Shown here piece by piece: positions 53,693-62,789 of a DNA stretch of 64,000 nucleotides; within the stretch, counting starts at the first letter, position 1; each line of letters opens with the position of its first letter. Source of the DNA: Clostridia bacterium (GTDB taxonomy: Bacteria; Bacillota; Clostridia; Christensenellales; CAG-917); NCBI GenBank assembly GCA_017618055.1, contig JAFZVB010000014.1, positions 197,663 through 261,662 on the forward strand, in the 5' to 3' direction. A model generated the notes under the pieces. That model had not been told where the DNA came from. It did no database searches and was given only the letters and a program-made list of their open reading frames with translations. A program made the position numbers and the translations under genes.

Positions 53693-54130
53693 ATGGAGAA
53701 AGATAAAATTAAAGAAATAACACGCCAATTGGTATCCATCATTCCAAATATTAGAAATATCGTCAAAATGCCAATTAAGGTAGAATTTGATGGTGAATTT
53801 AATAGAAACCAATATTACATCCTTTTAACTCTCTATAAAAAAGGCACTCTCACTATGTCTGCACTAGCACAATTTGTTAGAGTAAGTAACCAATTGTTAA
53901 CGGCCCTAGTAAATGAGTTAGAGCAAAGACAATATGTCGTTAGAACAACGAAACCAAATAATAGAAGAAGTATCGAAATCGATATCACAGAAAAAGGTAA
54001 AACTGCCTTTAAAAATTATAGTCAAGAAATTATAGATGAGCTTTCACTTGGTTTAGAATCTCTTTCAGATGAAGATCTTTTAAAAATAATGGAATATGCT
54101 CAAGGAATAAACGAAATATTATCAAAATAA
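53693..54130 (+). CDS. MarR-family transcriptional regulator
   Basis: A 145-aa winged-helix repressor. The DNA-binding part is KGTLTMSALAQFVRVSNQLLTALVNELEQRQYVVRTTKPNNRRSIEIDITEKGK, with the MarR wing DxRxxxIxLTxxG approximated by NNRRSIEIDITEKG. It is divergent from the exporter operon, with 164 bases between starts, so it most likely controls it. The ligand is probably the exported compound. GAGG precedes the ATG. Confidence 0.92.
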   Translation: MEKDKIKEITRQLVSIIPNIRNIVKMPIKVEFDGEFNRNQYYILLTLYKKGTLTMSALAQFVRVSNQLLTALVNELEQRQYVVRTTKPNNRRSIEIDITEKGKTAFKNYSQEIIDELSLGLESLSDEDLLKIMEYAQGINEILSK

Positions 54131-54137
54131 AAAACAA

Positions 54138-54187
54138 AAAACCCCACTACGTATAAGTTTTAATGCTCATACAATAATGAGGGTTTT
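54138..54187. terminator. Terminator after marR-type gene
   Basis: Outer arms AAAACCC / GGGTTTT enclose an inner hairpin CTCAT / ATGAG, followed by T-rich sequence. It overlaps the stop codon of the convergent 51-aa gene, so it may serve both strands. Confidence 0.45.
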
Positions 54188-54341
54188 ATTTTTGTTCTAC
54201 AAATTCTCTTGCTTCGTCAAATGATGAAAAGGTCTTCTTCTCTCCATCAATTTCAACTACTACAGGATAATGACAAAAAGCAAGCTCAAGTATGGCCTGC
54301 TCCTTGTTATTAAATGTTTTTCCTTCAATTATTATAGACAT
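54186..54341 (-). CDS. Small protein of 51 aa, function unknown
   Basis: MSIIIEGKTFNNKEQAILELAF... is a 51-aa ORF starting two bases after the stop of the small membrane protein gene. The two strand-turn units (IIIEGKTF and VVVEIDGEKKTFSSFDEAREFVEQK) look like a compact mixed fold and not random sequence. No signal or membrane segment. The lack of a good Shine-Dalgarno suggests translational coupling. I do not recognise it. Confidence 0.6.
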   Translation of the reverse strand: MSIIIEGKTFNNKEQAILELAFCHYPVVVEIDGEKKTFSSFDEAREFVEQK

Positions 54342-54343
54342 AA

Positions 54344-54574
54344 TTAGCAGTCTAATAATCTCCAGATTTGTCCCTTTGTAATCATGAAGATAAGGTCAAC
54401 GATCCAAATGATGAATCCACAGAATGGGATAACACGGATGATACCTGCAACAATCTTACCTTCCTTGAATCTTGTAATGAAACCAAAAATCCAAGCTGTG
54501 AATGGGATGATTGCCAAAATTAAGTTAACGATTCTATTATCGGTAATAAAATAGTCTTTCTTTGCTTCTGCCAT
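54344..54574 (-). CDS. Small membrane protein of 76 aa
   Basis: Starts MAEAKKDYFITDNRIVNLI with AAAGGAG upstream; an ATG 12 codons earlier is without one. Two membrane helices (IVNLILAIIPFTAWIFGFITRF and IVAGIIRVIPFCGFIIWIVDLIFMI) are joined by a short basic loop, with both ends probably cytosolic. The layout recalls TM2-type and similar small integral proteins, but no family is certain. It is followed directly by the 51-aa gene. Confidence 0.75.
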   Translation of the reverse strand: MAEAKKDYFITDNRIVNLILAIIPFTAWIFGFITRFKEGKIVAGIIRVIPFCGFIIWIVDLIFMITKGQIWRLLDC

Positions 54575-54618
54575 AGTTTTGTTCTCCTTTATATAAATTT
54601 TTTTGTTCAAAGTAATAA

Positions 54619-54647
54619 ATTATACACTTTTCGCATATCTGTCTAAA
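54619..54647 (-). promoter_or_regulatory. Promoter of the two small genes
   Basis: Minus strand TTTAGA (54642-54647), 17-bp spacer, TATAAT (54619-54624). Confidence 0.55.
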
Positions 54648-54699
54648 TTATATATATTTTTGCAAATTTATGCAATATATTTAGGCAAATTTTCTTATT

Positions 54700-56127
54700 T
54701 TATCCTCTAAGGATAGGTTTTCTTGCAGCTGTTACTTCATCTGGTCTAGAAATAACTGCACTATGTGGTGCTGCTTTTACTTGTTCTGGATCTTCATGAG
54801 CAACCTTATAAAGCTCATTCATAACCTCTGCTATTCTTTCTAGAGATTCCTTCTCCTCTGTTTCTGTTGGTTCAAACATTAATGCTTCGTGTACTATGAG
54901 AGGGAAATACATTGTTGGTGGATGGATACCGTTGTCTATTAAAGACTTAGCTATATCCATAGCGCTCACGCCAGTTTCCTCTTTAAGTTTCTCTAAAGAT
55001 ACAACGAATTCATGCATACAATGTCTATTTGCTGGTGTTGGATAATTCTCTGAAATTAATGCCTTTAAGTAATTTGCATTAAGAACTGCAATCTCACTTG
55101 CTTTCTTTAATCCTGAACCACCTAATGAAACGATATATGCAAGGGCTTTTACCATTACGCTAAAGTTTCCATAGAAAGATGTTACCTTCCCTATACTCTT
55201 ATCGCTATATTTGAATCTATAGTCTCCGAGTCTGTCATTCCATACTACTCTTGGATTTGGTAAAAAGTCTTGCAACAATGCCTTACATGCAACAGGACCA
55301 CTTCCTGGACCACCACCACCGTGAGGTGTAGCAAATGTCTTATGGAGATTGAAGTGCATTACGTCAAATCCCATATCTCCTGGTCTTGCTTGTCCCATAA
55401 TTGCATTGAGGTTTGCACCATCATAATACATCAAACCACCTACAGCGTGCACTTGCTTTTGGATTTGTCTAATGTTCTTTTCAAAGAGTCCTAGTGTATT
55501 TGGATTTGTAAGCATCATACCAGCAACATCATTGCCTAATACTTTCTTCAATTCTTCCATATTTACACCATTCTTTGCATCAGATGGGATAGAAACAACT
55601 TCAAAGCCACACATTACTGCACTTGCTGGGTTTGTACCATGTGCTGAATCTGGAACTATAATCTTTGTTCTCTTCTTGTCTCCTCTCATTAAGAAGTATT
55701 GTCTAATAAGTTGAAGCCCTGTGTATTCGCCATGAGCACCTGCACAAGGTTGAAGTGTTATAGCATCCATACCAGAGATCTCTAAAAGATATGCGCTAAG
55801 TGTTGAAATAACTGCTAGCGCTCCCTGTGCTTTATCACTTCTTTGTAATGGGTGTACATTTGTAAATCCTGGTAAGTTTGCAGCATATTCGTCTATCTTT
55901 GGATTGTACTTCATTGTACAACTTCCAAGTGGATATGGACCATCATCTACACCAAATGCTCTCTTAGATAATGCTGTATAGTGTCTAACCAACATAGATT
56001 CGCTAACTTCTGGAAGATTTGGCTTTTCACCTATTAATCCTCTCTTGAAATTATATGCTGGAACATCTGCAGTACGAAGTGTACATGCTCTTAAACCACT
56101 TTTGCTTATTTCATATAGGGTTTTCAT
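54700..56127 (-). CDS. gcvPB: Glycine dehydrogenase (decarboxylating) subunit 2
   Basis: C-terminal half of the P-protein of glycine cleavage, which decarboxylates glycine and moves the aminomethyl group to GcvH. The 475-aa protein carries the PLP lysine in [26 protein letters not shown] and begins with the usual [12 protein letters not shown] region. It overlaps gcvPA by four bases. The two-subunit P-protein is the normal form in Firmicutes. Confidence 0.97.
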   Translation of the reverse strand: MKTLYEISKSGLRACTLRTADVPAYNFKRGLIGEKPNLPEVSESMLVRHYTALSKRAFGVDDGPYPLGSCTMKYNPKIDEYAANLPGFTNVHPLQRSDKAQGALAVISTLSAYLLEISGMDAITLQPCAGAHGEYTGLQLIRQYFLMRGDKKRTKIIVPDSAHGTNPASAVMCGFEVVSIPSDAKNGVNMEELKKVLGNDVAGMMLTNPNTLGLFEKNIRQIQKQVHAVGGLMYYDGANLNAIMGQARPGDMGFDVMHFNLHKTFATPHGGGGPGSGPVACKALLQDFLPNPRVVWNDRLGDYRFKYSDKSIGKVTSFYGNFSVMVKALAYIVSLGGSGLKKASEIAVLNANYLKALISENYPTPANRHCMHEFVVSLEKLKEETGVSAMDIAKSLIDNGIHPPTMYFPLIVHEALMFEPTETEEKESLERIAEVMNELYKVAHEDPEQVKAAPHSAVISRPDEVTAARKPILRG

Positions 56128-57425
56128 AATACACCTCCTACTAAAGATACTGCTCTATCTATTTCTTCTTTTGTTAAAACTTCGGTACAACACCAAAGTA
56201 TTTCATCATCATTAAGAAGCCATCCACCTAAAATGCCTGCATTATCTAGTGCTTGTAATACTCTCTTTGCCTTTCCTGGAGTTACTGTAACGAACTCATG
56301 GAAGAACTCGGATGTATATTTTAACTTAGCACCAACGAATTCAAGTGCTGTTGCCATATAATGAGCATAACTAGCACAAGATTGAGCAACTTCTCTAAGT
56401 CCATCTGCACCTACTGTGGCAAGGTATACAGATGCTGTTAAAGCACAATGCGCTTGGTTAGAACATATATTTGATGAGGCTTTTTCTCTTCTGATGTGCT
56501 GTTCTCTTGCTTGTAATGTAAGAACATATGCTCTATTACCATCATGGTCTACAGTCTCACCAACGATTCTACCTGGCATCTTTCTAACAAGATCTTTCTT
56601 GGCAGCCATAAATCCAAGGAATGGACCACCGAAATTCATATCCATTCCGAGCGGTTGTGCCTCTCCAACTGCTATATCTGCATCATAATCTCCAGGTGCT
56701 TCTAATAATCCAAGTGAAATTGGGTTAACAGAAACAACCAATTTAGCACCATATTCATGTACTACTTTGGAAATTGTTTTTGCATTTTCTATAAGACCAT
56801 AGAAGTTAGGTGTTTGTACAAAAACACAACCTACGCCCTCTACCTTTTTAAGTGCATTAATATTTGCTCTGCCATCTTTTGTCTTACTAATTATTAACTT
56901 TACACCTCTTGGTGCAAGGTATGTTTTTAAGACTTCTAATGTATCTGGGTTGATGTTATCAAATGTTAAAACTTTCTTTGCCTTTTCTGTACACATTAAG
57001 CAAGCTTCTGCAGCTGCTGTTGCTCCAGAATAGTGAGATGCATTGGATACGTCCATCTTTGTTAGGTTACAAATCATTGTTTGGTATTCAAAGATAGATT
57101 GAAGTATACCTTGAGACATCTCTGCTTGGTATGGAGTATATGCTGTTAAGAACTCTTCTCTTCCTGTAATTGCTTTAACTACTGGAGGAATATAGTGCTT
57201 ATAGCAACCTGCACCTAAGAAAACTGTGTCATAGATTTTGTTAAGCTTACTTAAACCTTCCATGAACTCACAAGTTTCCTGCGTGCTCTTTCCTTCTGGC
57301 AAATTAAGTTTCTTTGCCCTCATTCTTACAGGAATGTCTTGATAGAACTCATCTGTACTTTGTACACCTATCCTAGCAAGCATCTCCTGCTTTTCTTTTT
57401 CTGTTATGGATAAATAATCAGACAT
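56124..57425 (-). CDS. gcvPA: Glycine dehydrogenase (decarboxylating) subunit 1
   Basis: N-terminal half of the P-protein. The 433-aa protein has [66 protein letters not shown], and [23 protein letters not shown], all family marks. It lies 16 bases after gcvH and overlaps gcvPB. Confidence 0.97.
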   Translation of the reverse strand: MSDYLSITEKEKQEMLARIGVQSTDEFYQDIPVRMRAKKLNLPEGKSTQETCEFMEGLSKLNKIYDTVFLGAGCYKHYIPPVVKAITGREEFLTAYTPYQAEMSQGILQSIFEYQTMICNLTKMDVSNASHYSGATAAAEACLMCTEKAKKVLTFDNINPDTLEVLKTYLAPRGVKLIISKTKDGRANINALKKVEGVGCVFVQTPNFYGLIENAKTISKVVHEYGAKLVVSVNPISLGLLEAPGDYDADIAVGEAQPLGMDMNFGGPFLGFMAAKKDLVRKMPGRIVGETVDHDGNRAYVLTLQAREQHIRREKASSNICSNQAHCALTASVYLATVGADGLREVAQSCASYAHYMATALEFVGAKLKYTSEFFHEFVTVTPGKAKRVLQALDNAGILGGWLLNDDEILWCCTEVLTKEEIDRAVSLVGGVL

Positions 57426-57441
57426 TGTTGTTTCCTTTTAA

Positions 57442-57801
57442 TTATTTAATTGTCTTTTCGTAGTCTTCTTTGCTCATTAAATCTGCTGGAACGTCTCCAT
57501 CTAATTCGATCTCAACAATCCATGTTCCTTCTGCATCTTGATTAATGAGTTCTGGTGCTGCATCTAATTCTTCGTTAACAGCAATAATCTTTCCATTAAC
57601 TGGAGCATTGATTTCTGCAACAGATTTTACAGATTCAACTTCCATAAAGCTTTCACCAGCGGAAACTTTATCTCCAACACTTGGTAAAGAAACAAATACG
57701 ATGTCTCCTAATTCGTCTGATGCATAGTTGGAAATACCAACTTTAACGTTCTTGCCTTCTACTTCTGCCCACTCGTGTGTGTTTGTGAATAGTTTTGCCA
57801 T
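57442..57801 (-). CDS. gcvH: Glycine cleavage system H protein
   Basis: Lipoyl carrier of the glycine cleavage complex. The 119-aa protein has the lipoylation lysine in ESFMEVESVKSVAEINAPVNG (residue about 61), and the normal start LFTNTHEWAEVEGKNVKVGIS. It lies between gcvT and gcvPA. Confidence 0.97.
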   Translation of the reverse strand: MAKLFTNTHEWAEVEGKNVKVGISNYASDELGDIVFVSLPSVGDKVSAGESFMEVESVKSVAEINAPVNGKIIAVNEELDAAPELINQDAEGTWIVEIELDGDVPADLMSKEDYEKTIK

Positions 57802-57821
57802 AATTTATCTCCTAAAAATAA

Positions 57822-58907
57822 TTATTTTTCTCTTTTATAGAATGGAAGTGCTGTTACTTGGAGTTTGCTTCTTCTTCCTCTAATGTCTACTTCCAAATCT
57901 TTGTCTTTATATCCTTTCTTAATACGAATCATGCAGATACCCTTTCCCAATAATGGTGAATGTGTACCACTTGTTACGTATCCAACTTTGATATCATTGA
58001 AGTATACTTCAGATCCTTCTCTTGCAATTCCCTTTTCTACAAATGCGCCTATACGCTCATATTCAGGAATATGTTTTGCAAGTGCTGCCTTGCCAATGAA
58101 ATCTACATCTTTAAACATCTTAATAGCGAATCCAAGACCAACTTCATCAATTGGAATAATGTCTGAAAGCTCATGTCCGTATAATGGCATTGCTGCTTCA
58201 AGTCTTAATACGTCTCTAGCACCTAATCCACAAGGAAGAATACCAAACTCTTCGCCCGCTTCTAAGATATCTCTAAATGTCTTTACAGCGTTTTCATTCT
58301 TAATGTAAAGTTCAAATCCATCTTCACCGGTATATCCTGTTCTTGAGATATATGCAAACGCACCACTCTTCAAATAAAGAGGACCTTTTGCAGAATAATT
58401 CTTTTGTGGAATATCATCTTCGGATTTTACTAATTTCTTAAGTACGTCTATAGCCTTTGGACCTTGAATAGCAAATTGAGATACTTTGTTAGATACATTC
58501 TTTATTACAACATCTTTCATTTTTGCATGAGATGTAATCCAAGCAAAGTCTTTATCTGTGTTAGCAGCGTTTACAACGATCCAGAAAAGCTTTTCGTTCT
58601 CTCTGTAAATGATAATATCGTCTACTGCGCCACCACTTTCATTTGGCAATAAAGAATATCTTGCTTGTCCGTCATACATTCCTCTAATGTCATTAGTTAC
58701 TAATGCATTAATTTGTGCTTCTGCATTTTCCCCAGAAACCTTGAATTCTCCCATATGAGAAACATCAAAAACGCCAACGTTATGACGTACTGCATCATGT
58801 TCTGCTATAACGCCAGAATATTGTACAGGAAGTTCCCATCCAGCAAACTCTACAATTTTGCCACCTAATGCTACATGCTCATCATACAAAGCAGTTTTGT
58901 AAATCAT
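57822..58907 (-). CDS. gcvT: Aminomethyltransferase (T protein)
   Basis: Releases ammonia and moves the methylene carbon from the lipoyl arm to THF. The 361-aa protein starts MIYKTALYDEHVALGGK, and has VQYSGVIAEHDAVRHNVGVFDVSHMGEF, GYTGEDGFELYI, GLGARDVLRLEAAMPLYGHEL and a C-terminal barrel. An earlier reading frame start (58937) adds 10 residues overlapping lpdA; ATG 58907 with GAGGTGAAT is better. Confidence 0.97.
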   Translation of the reverse strand: MIYKTALYDEHVALGGKIVEFAGWELPVQYSGVIAEHDAVRHNVGVFDVSHMGEFKVSGENAEAQINALVTNDIRGMYDGQARYSLLPNESGGAVDDIIIYRENEKLFWIVVNAANTDKDFAWITSHAKMKDVVIKNVSNKVSQFAIQGPKAIDVLKKLVKSEDDIPQKNYSAKGPLYLKSGAFAYISRTGYTGEDGFELYIKNENAVKTFRDILEAGEEFGILPCGLGARDVLRLEAAMPLYGHELSDIIPIDEVGLGFAIKMFKDVDFIGKAALAKHIPEYERIGAFVEKGIAREGSEVYFNDIKVGYVTSGTHSPLLGKGICMIRIKKGYKDKDLEVDIRGRRSKLQVTALPFYKREK

Positions 58908-58911
58908 ATAT

Positions 58912-60246
58912 TCACCTCTTATCTGTAGCCAAGCCAAAGATGTCTTCAGCTACACTATGTATTCCTTCATTAACACTTGGATGTGGATGTATTGTCTTTA
59001 TGATATCTTGTGCCTTAAGACCACAGGATATTGCTAGAGAGAGTTCAGAAATGAGTTCCGTTGCAAATGCACCGAAGATTTCCGCACCTCTAACCACATC
59101 TTTTTCATCCACAGCAAGTTTTACATATCCTCTGTTGTATCCTTCTATTATGCTTCTTCCGTTTGCTCCAAGCATAATCTTTCCAAACTTAAATCCTTCT
59201 CCTTCAATTTCGCCAACCTTGGCAACTTCTGGAGATGTATATAAGCAAGATGGTACAACATTAAGATTAATATCTTCTTTTTCTCCAATTATATTACCAA
59301 CTGCAACCAATGCACTTGCTGAAGCAAAGTGCGCAAGTTGTATCTTTCCAACCACATCTCCACAAGCATAAATATTATCTACGCTGGTTTTGAAAGTATC
59401 ATCTACGTCTATATATCTAGAGTATTTTACTCCAATATCTTCAAGTCCTAATCCTAAAATATTTGCTTTTCTTCCAACTGCACAAATAACAGCATCTGCA
59501 CTAACTGCACCATGGCCATTTAGTGTCATGAAAGCAACACCACCACCATTAAGAGCAGTAACCTTTGCATCTGTATATATGGTTACACCATTTCTCTTTA
59601 ATACTGAGGCAACTTGCATAGATAACTCTTTAGAGAACATAGGAAGAATTCTTTCCATACCCTCTATAATTGTTACATTCTTACAGATTGAAGAATAATA
59701 TTGTGCTAGTTCTATACCTATAACACCACCACCTATAATGGCTATAACGTCCCCATTTACTGGGTTTGCAAGCACATCATCTGACGTGAGTGCTGTATCT
59801 CCGCCTGGTATTGGAAGTACTATTGGACTAGATCCTGTACAAATTAAGAAATATTGGGAACTATAAGTATTCTCACCAACACTTATTGTGTTCTTATCTA
59901 TAAACTTTGCTTCTCCTCTAATAAGGTCTATCTTATTTGCTTTTAGCAAACCTTCAATTCCTGTTCTTAAAGAAGAAACTATCTTATCTTTTCTTTCATA
60001 AACTTTGGATTCATCATAAGAAATATCCGAAACAATGATTCCTTCACTTTCCCAATCTTCACGAGATGCAAATAAGTTTCCAGAATGCAATAATGCTTTT
60101 GTAGGGATACATCCTCTATTTAAGCAAGTGCCACCAACATTATCCTTTTCAATAAGGGCAACCTTTAATCCTTTTTTAGCAGCACGAATTGCTCCTGTAT
60201 ATCCAGCTGGACCACCACCAATAACTATTAGATTGTATTCTTCCAT
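58912..60246 (-). CDS. lpdA: Dihydrolipoyl dehydrogenase (L protein)
   Basis: Flavoenzyme that reoxidises the dihydrolipoyl arm of GcvH with NAD. The 444-aa protein has FAD site VIGGGPAGYTGAIRAA, the redox disulphide GGTCLNRGCIPTKALL, the NAD site IIGGGVIGIELAQYYSS, and the C-terminal catalytic His-Glu in TIHPHPSVNEGIHSV. It overlaps the end of lplA by 19 bases. In this operon it is dedicated to glycine cleavage. Confidence 0.96.
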   Translation of the reverse strand: MEEYNLIVIGGGPAGYTGAIRAAKKGLKVALIEKDNVGGTCLNRGCIPTKALLHSGNLFASREDWESEGIIVSDISYDESKVYERKDKIVSSLRTGIEGLLKANKIDLIRGEAKFIDKNTISVGENTYSSQYFLICTGSSPIVLPIPGGDTALTSDDVLANPVNGDVIAIIGGGVIGIELAQYYSSICKNVTIIEGMERILPMFSKELSMQVASVLKRNGVTIYTDAKVTALNGGGVAFMTLNGHGAVSADAVICAVGRKANILGLGLEDIGVKYSRYIDVDDTFKTSVDNIYACGDVVGKIQLAHFASASALVAVGNIIGEKEDINLNVVPSCLYTSPEVAKVGEIEGEGFKFGKIMLGANGRSIIEGYNRGYVKLAVDEKDVVRGAEIFGAFATELISELSLAISCGLKAQDIIKTIHPHPSVNEGIHSVAEDIFGLATDKR

Positions 60247-61205
60247 CTTATGTAATCCTCTACTATCTTTTTGGAATCTGTTGTTAAGGAATCTATATCA
60301 TTAATATTCACACCTTCTAGTTCATCTTTTATGCTTTGGATAAAGCATACGTCCATATCATCCGTGTAAATATTAGTATTAATAATTATATCATCTTTTA
60401 CACATAACTCAATATCAACTTTGGAGTTTTTTATAACACTTTCAAAACAATTATCATTTAACTTATATTCACCGTATATCCATTTTTTGGATATAAGTTG
60501 CATATAAAGGTCTTTATAAACGTTTTCACTATATACGTTCTCCAGTGTATGATCCTCGCTCTCACCATATTGAGATACAAATTCCTCTTTTATTCTTTGA
60601 ATAATTCCCTCAATTGTTATGTCTTTATTTATTTCACAAAGACAAGTGACTCTACTCTCTACACTCTTAACACCTTTTCTTTCTAGCTTTGCTTTTGAAG
60701 GAGTTAAATATTTAGAAACTGCATCTGGATATAATGAGACCAAAATAGTTCCATGTTGCAAGCATTTTACAACTCCATTTACAGGGCGTTTAAGGTATGC
60801 ATTCCCAGAGAATTTCAAACCATTAACTTCAAAGTCATTTCTACCACTTAATTTAGCATCTATGCCTAGCATTTTAAATGCTTTTAAGAGTAAACTTCTA
60901 AATAAAGCTAAGTCATAATCTTTTTCTGTTGTAATAATTGAGAAATTGATATTACCTATATCATGATAAACAGCTCCACCACCACTAAATCTTCTTAAAA
61001 TAGATCCACCATCCTTTAAAAATGCATCTACTGCGACTTCACTAAATGCATCCTGATTTCTTCCAATGAAAATAGCATTCTTATTTGCCCAGAAATATAG
61101 GATTAATTCTCCCTCTTTAACGCTCTCTAAAAAATAAGCCTCTGAAGCCTGATTAATATACGCATTGGTAGTTTGTGAGATATAAGTAATTAATTTATTA
61201 ATCAT
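60228..61205 (-). CDS. lplA: Lipoate-protein ligase A
   Basis: Attaches lipoate to GcvH using ATP. The 325-aa protein has the ligase signature GGSILRRFSGGGAVYHDIGNINFSI, FIGRNQDAFSEV, and the GRNDFEVNGLKFSGNAYLKRP motif; a C-terminal accessory domain follows. It is the first gene of the glycine cleavage operon. The ATG at 61205 has no Shine-Dalgarno and lies six bases after a -10 element, so its mRNA may be leaderless. Confidence 0.95.
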   Translation of the reverse strand: MINKLITYISQTTNAYINQASEAYFLESVKEGELILYFWANKNAIFIGRNQDAFSEVAVDAFLKDGGSILRRFSGGGAVYHDIGNINFSIITTEKDYDLALFRSLLLKAFKMLGIDAKLSGRNDFEVNGLKFSGNAYLKRPVNGVVKCLQHGTILVSLYPDAVSKYLTPSKAKLERKGVKSVESRVTCLCEINKDITIEGIIQRIKEEFVSQYGESEDHTLENVYSENVYKDLYMQLISKKWIYGEYKLNDNCFESVIKNSKVDIELCVKDDIIINTNIYTDDMDVCFIQSIKDELEGVNINDIDSLTTDSKKIVEDYIRWKNTI

Positions 61206-61210
61206 AGAGA

Positions 61211-61241
61211 AAGTATATCAAAGGATATACTTAAAAAGCAA
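61211..61241 (-). promoter_or_regulatory. Promoter and palindrome of the glycine cleavage operon
   Basis: Minus strand TTGCTT (61236-61241), 18-bp spacer, TATACT (61212-61217). A perfect inverted repeat AAGTATATC / GATATACTT around a 4-nt centre (61211-61232) covers the -10 and much of the spacer, so it may be an operator. No glycine riboswitch fits in the 95 bases to upp. Confidence 0.5.
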
Positions 61242-61242
61242 T

Positions 61243-61278
61243 TAAAAAATGGCTACTAGAGGTAAATCTAATAGCCAT
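61243..61278 (-). terminator. Terminator of upp
   Basis: Leftward stem ATGGCTA / TAGCCAT with a long loop and six T. Confidence 0.75.
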
Positions 61279-61300
61279 ATTATTAAAATTGTTTTTAGGA

Positions 61301-61939
61301 TTATTTTGTTCCGAACAATCTATCTCCTGCGTCTCCAAGTCCTGGAAGGATATATCCGTTTGCATTGAGTTCTCTATCTACTGTAGAAACATAAATAGGT
61401 ACCTCTGGATATTTTTCATGAACTGCTTTGATTCCCTCTGGAGCACCAATAATATGCATACAACGAATATCTTTGCATCCTCTCTTCTTCAATAATGTGA
61501 TAGCATCTATAGCAGAACCACCTGTTGCAAGCATTGGATCAAGTAAGAATACAACACTATCTTCAATACCATCTGGTAATTTGCAGTAATATTCATGTGG
61601 TTCAAGTGTTTCTTCATCTCTATATAAACCAATATGACCTACTCTTGCTGTTGGGAAAAGGCTATGTACGCCATTAACCATTCCTAAACCTGCTCTAAGA
61701 ATTGGAACGATAGTGACGGAGTGATCTACTACCATTTCTTGTTCTGTCAATTCAAGTGGAGTTTGAACCATAACTTTCTTAATTTTAACATCTCTGAAAG
61801 CTTCATATACCATTAAAGTTGTTATTTCTTCTGCAAGTTCTCTAAAAACTTTCATACTTGTGTTTTGATCTCTAAGGATAGCAACCTTATGGCGGATAAT
61901 TGGGTGATCAAAAATTGTTACGTTCTCTAATTGTTCCAT
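61301..61939 (-). CDS. upp: Uracil phosphoribosyltransferase
   Basis: Salvages uracil to UMP with PRPP. The 212-aa protein has the N-terminal NVTIFDHPIIRHKVAILRDQNTSMKVFRELAEEI, the PRPP loop FLLDPMLATGGSAIDAI, and ends in YILPGLGDAGDRLFGTK, all typical of bacterial UPRT. GAGGAG precedes the ATG. It has its own terminator. Confidence 0.97.
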   Translation of the reverse strand: MEQLENVTIFDHPIIRHKVAILRDQNTSMKVFRELAEEITTLMVYEAFRDVKIKKVMVQTPLELTEQEMVVDHSVTIVPILRAGLGMVNGVHSLFPTARVGHIGLYRDEETLEPHEYYCKLPDGIEDSVVFLLDPMLATGGSAIDAITLLKKRGCKDIRCMHIIGAPEGIKAVHEKYPEVPIYVSTVDRELNANGYILPGLGDAGDRLFGTK

Positions 61940-62022
61940 TTTAAAATTCTCCTCTATTTAAATCTTTTTTATTATATAAAATAATACAATATTTTTACTT
62001 TTTTTGTCTAGAAATATTTAAT

Positions 62023-62427
62023 TTAATTCTCAATTATTTCAACCATTTCATTTGGAGAAACTATAAATGCCTTTTCTGGAAAATGTTTCTTATTTCCAGT
62101 AACCAAATATGCTTGATCCTCTTTAAAAGATATTGTCACCTCATAGAATTTGACATCTTCTAAATCAATAAATGATTCCTCACATTTTTGAGAATCAATT
62201 ATTACCATTTTTTCTCTTAACATACAAAGATAGTTATGCACTTCTTCTTCTGCAAATGAGAATTTGCTTCTTGTTAACACATCTTCATATTCATCCAAAA
62301 TATCAAAATTGCCTAATAGAGTAATCTCACCTGTTGTAACAAAGTCTATTACTTTTCCAGGTATCGAGTTATGCTTTATCAAAGCAGAAACAATGACATT
62401 AGTATCTATTACGGCAAAATATTTCAT
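62023..62427 (-). CDS. PIN-domain toxin (PIN_3 type)
   Basis: A 134-aa putative RNase toxin. Acidic active-site residues: D8 in AVIDTNVIVSALIK, Glu in FDILDEYEDVLTR, and Asp/Glu in FKEDQAYLVTGNKKHFP. The pattern fits the PIN_3/COG1569 toxins. It overlaps its antitoxin gene by four bases, the usual coupling of type II modules. The target RNA is unknown. Confidence 0.88.
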   Translation of the reverse strand: MKYFAVIDTNVIVSALIKHNSIPGKVIDFVTTGEITLLGNFDILDEYEDVLTRSKFSFAEEEVHNYLCMLREKMVIIDSQKCEESFIDLEDVKFYEVTISFKEDQAYLVTGNKKHFPEKAFIVSPNEMVEIIEN

Positions 62428-62711
62428 CTTTTTTGTTTTTCAAGTCTAGCAAGTCTAATTTCTTCATTAATTTCATCAAGTGACATTTCTGACAACCCCG
62501 ACAATTCTGATTTTGTTCTCATACTATCAATTGCCAATATTCCTTTTCTTGTGGTTTCAGATACCTTCATATCAAATGGCATTCCACCTTCTAAAACCAT
62601 TTTTCTCAAAAATGTTCTTACGGCTGTAGAAATATCCAAGCCCAACTCGTTGCATATTGCTGTTGCTTGCATCTTTAATTCATCTTCAATTCTTATTTGT
62701 AATGTAGTCAT
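62424..62711 (-). CDS. RelB/DinJ-family antitoxin
   Basis: A 95-aa ribbon-helix-helix antitoxin. MTTLQIRIEDELKMQATAICNELGLDISTAVRTFLRKMV has the DinJ/RelB pattern; the C-terminal half should wrap the PIN toxin. I chose ATG 62711 with AAGGAG, not a reading 21 residues longer. It probably represses its own promoter (62730-62758). Confidence 0.9.
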   Translation of the reverse strand: MTTLQIRIEDELKMQATAICNELGLDISTAVRTFLRKMVLEGGMPFDMKVSETTRKGILAIDSMRTKSELSGLSEMSLDEINEEIRLARLEKQKR

Positions 62712-62729
62712 AATAATCTCCTTATCCGT

Positions 62730-62758
62730 ATAATAACAGATAATGCAAATATTGTCAA
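62730..62758 (-). promoter_or_regulatory. Promoter of the RelB/PIN module
   Basis: Minus strand consensus TTGACA (62753-62758), 17-bp spacer, TATTAT (62730-62735), an unusually strong promoter for a two-gene toxin-antitoxin module. Confidence 0.8.
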
Positions 62759-62789
62759 TACAATGTAAATACAAAATAATAAGATTTAA

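Noticed and set aside
53563..53812. Minus-strand frames in the marR/exporter intergenic region
   Set aside because: They run through the promoters and the marR start, are hydrophobic by AT bias and lack ribosome binding sites.
61206..61300. Possible glycine riboswitch before the glycine cleavage operon
   Set aside because: Only 95 bases, occupied by the upp terminator and the promoter palindrome; no aptamer core is recognisable.
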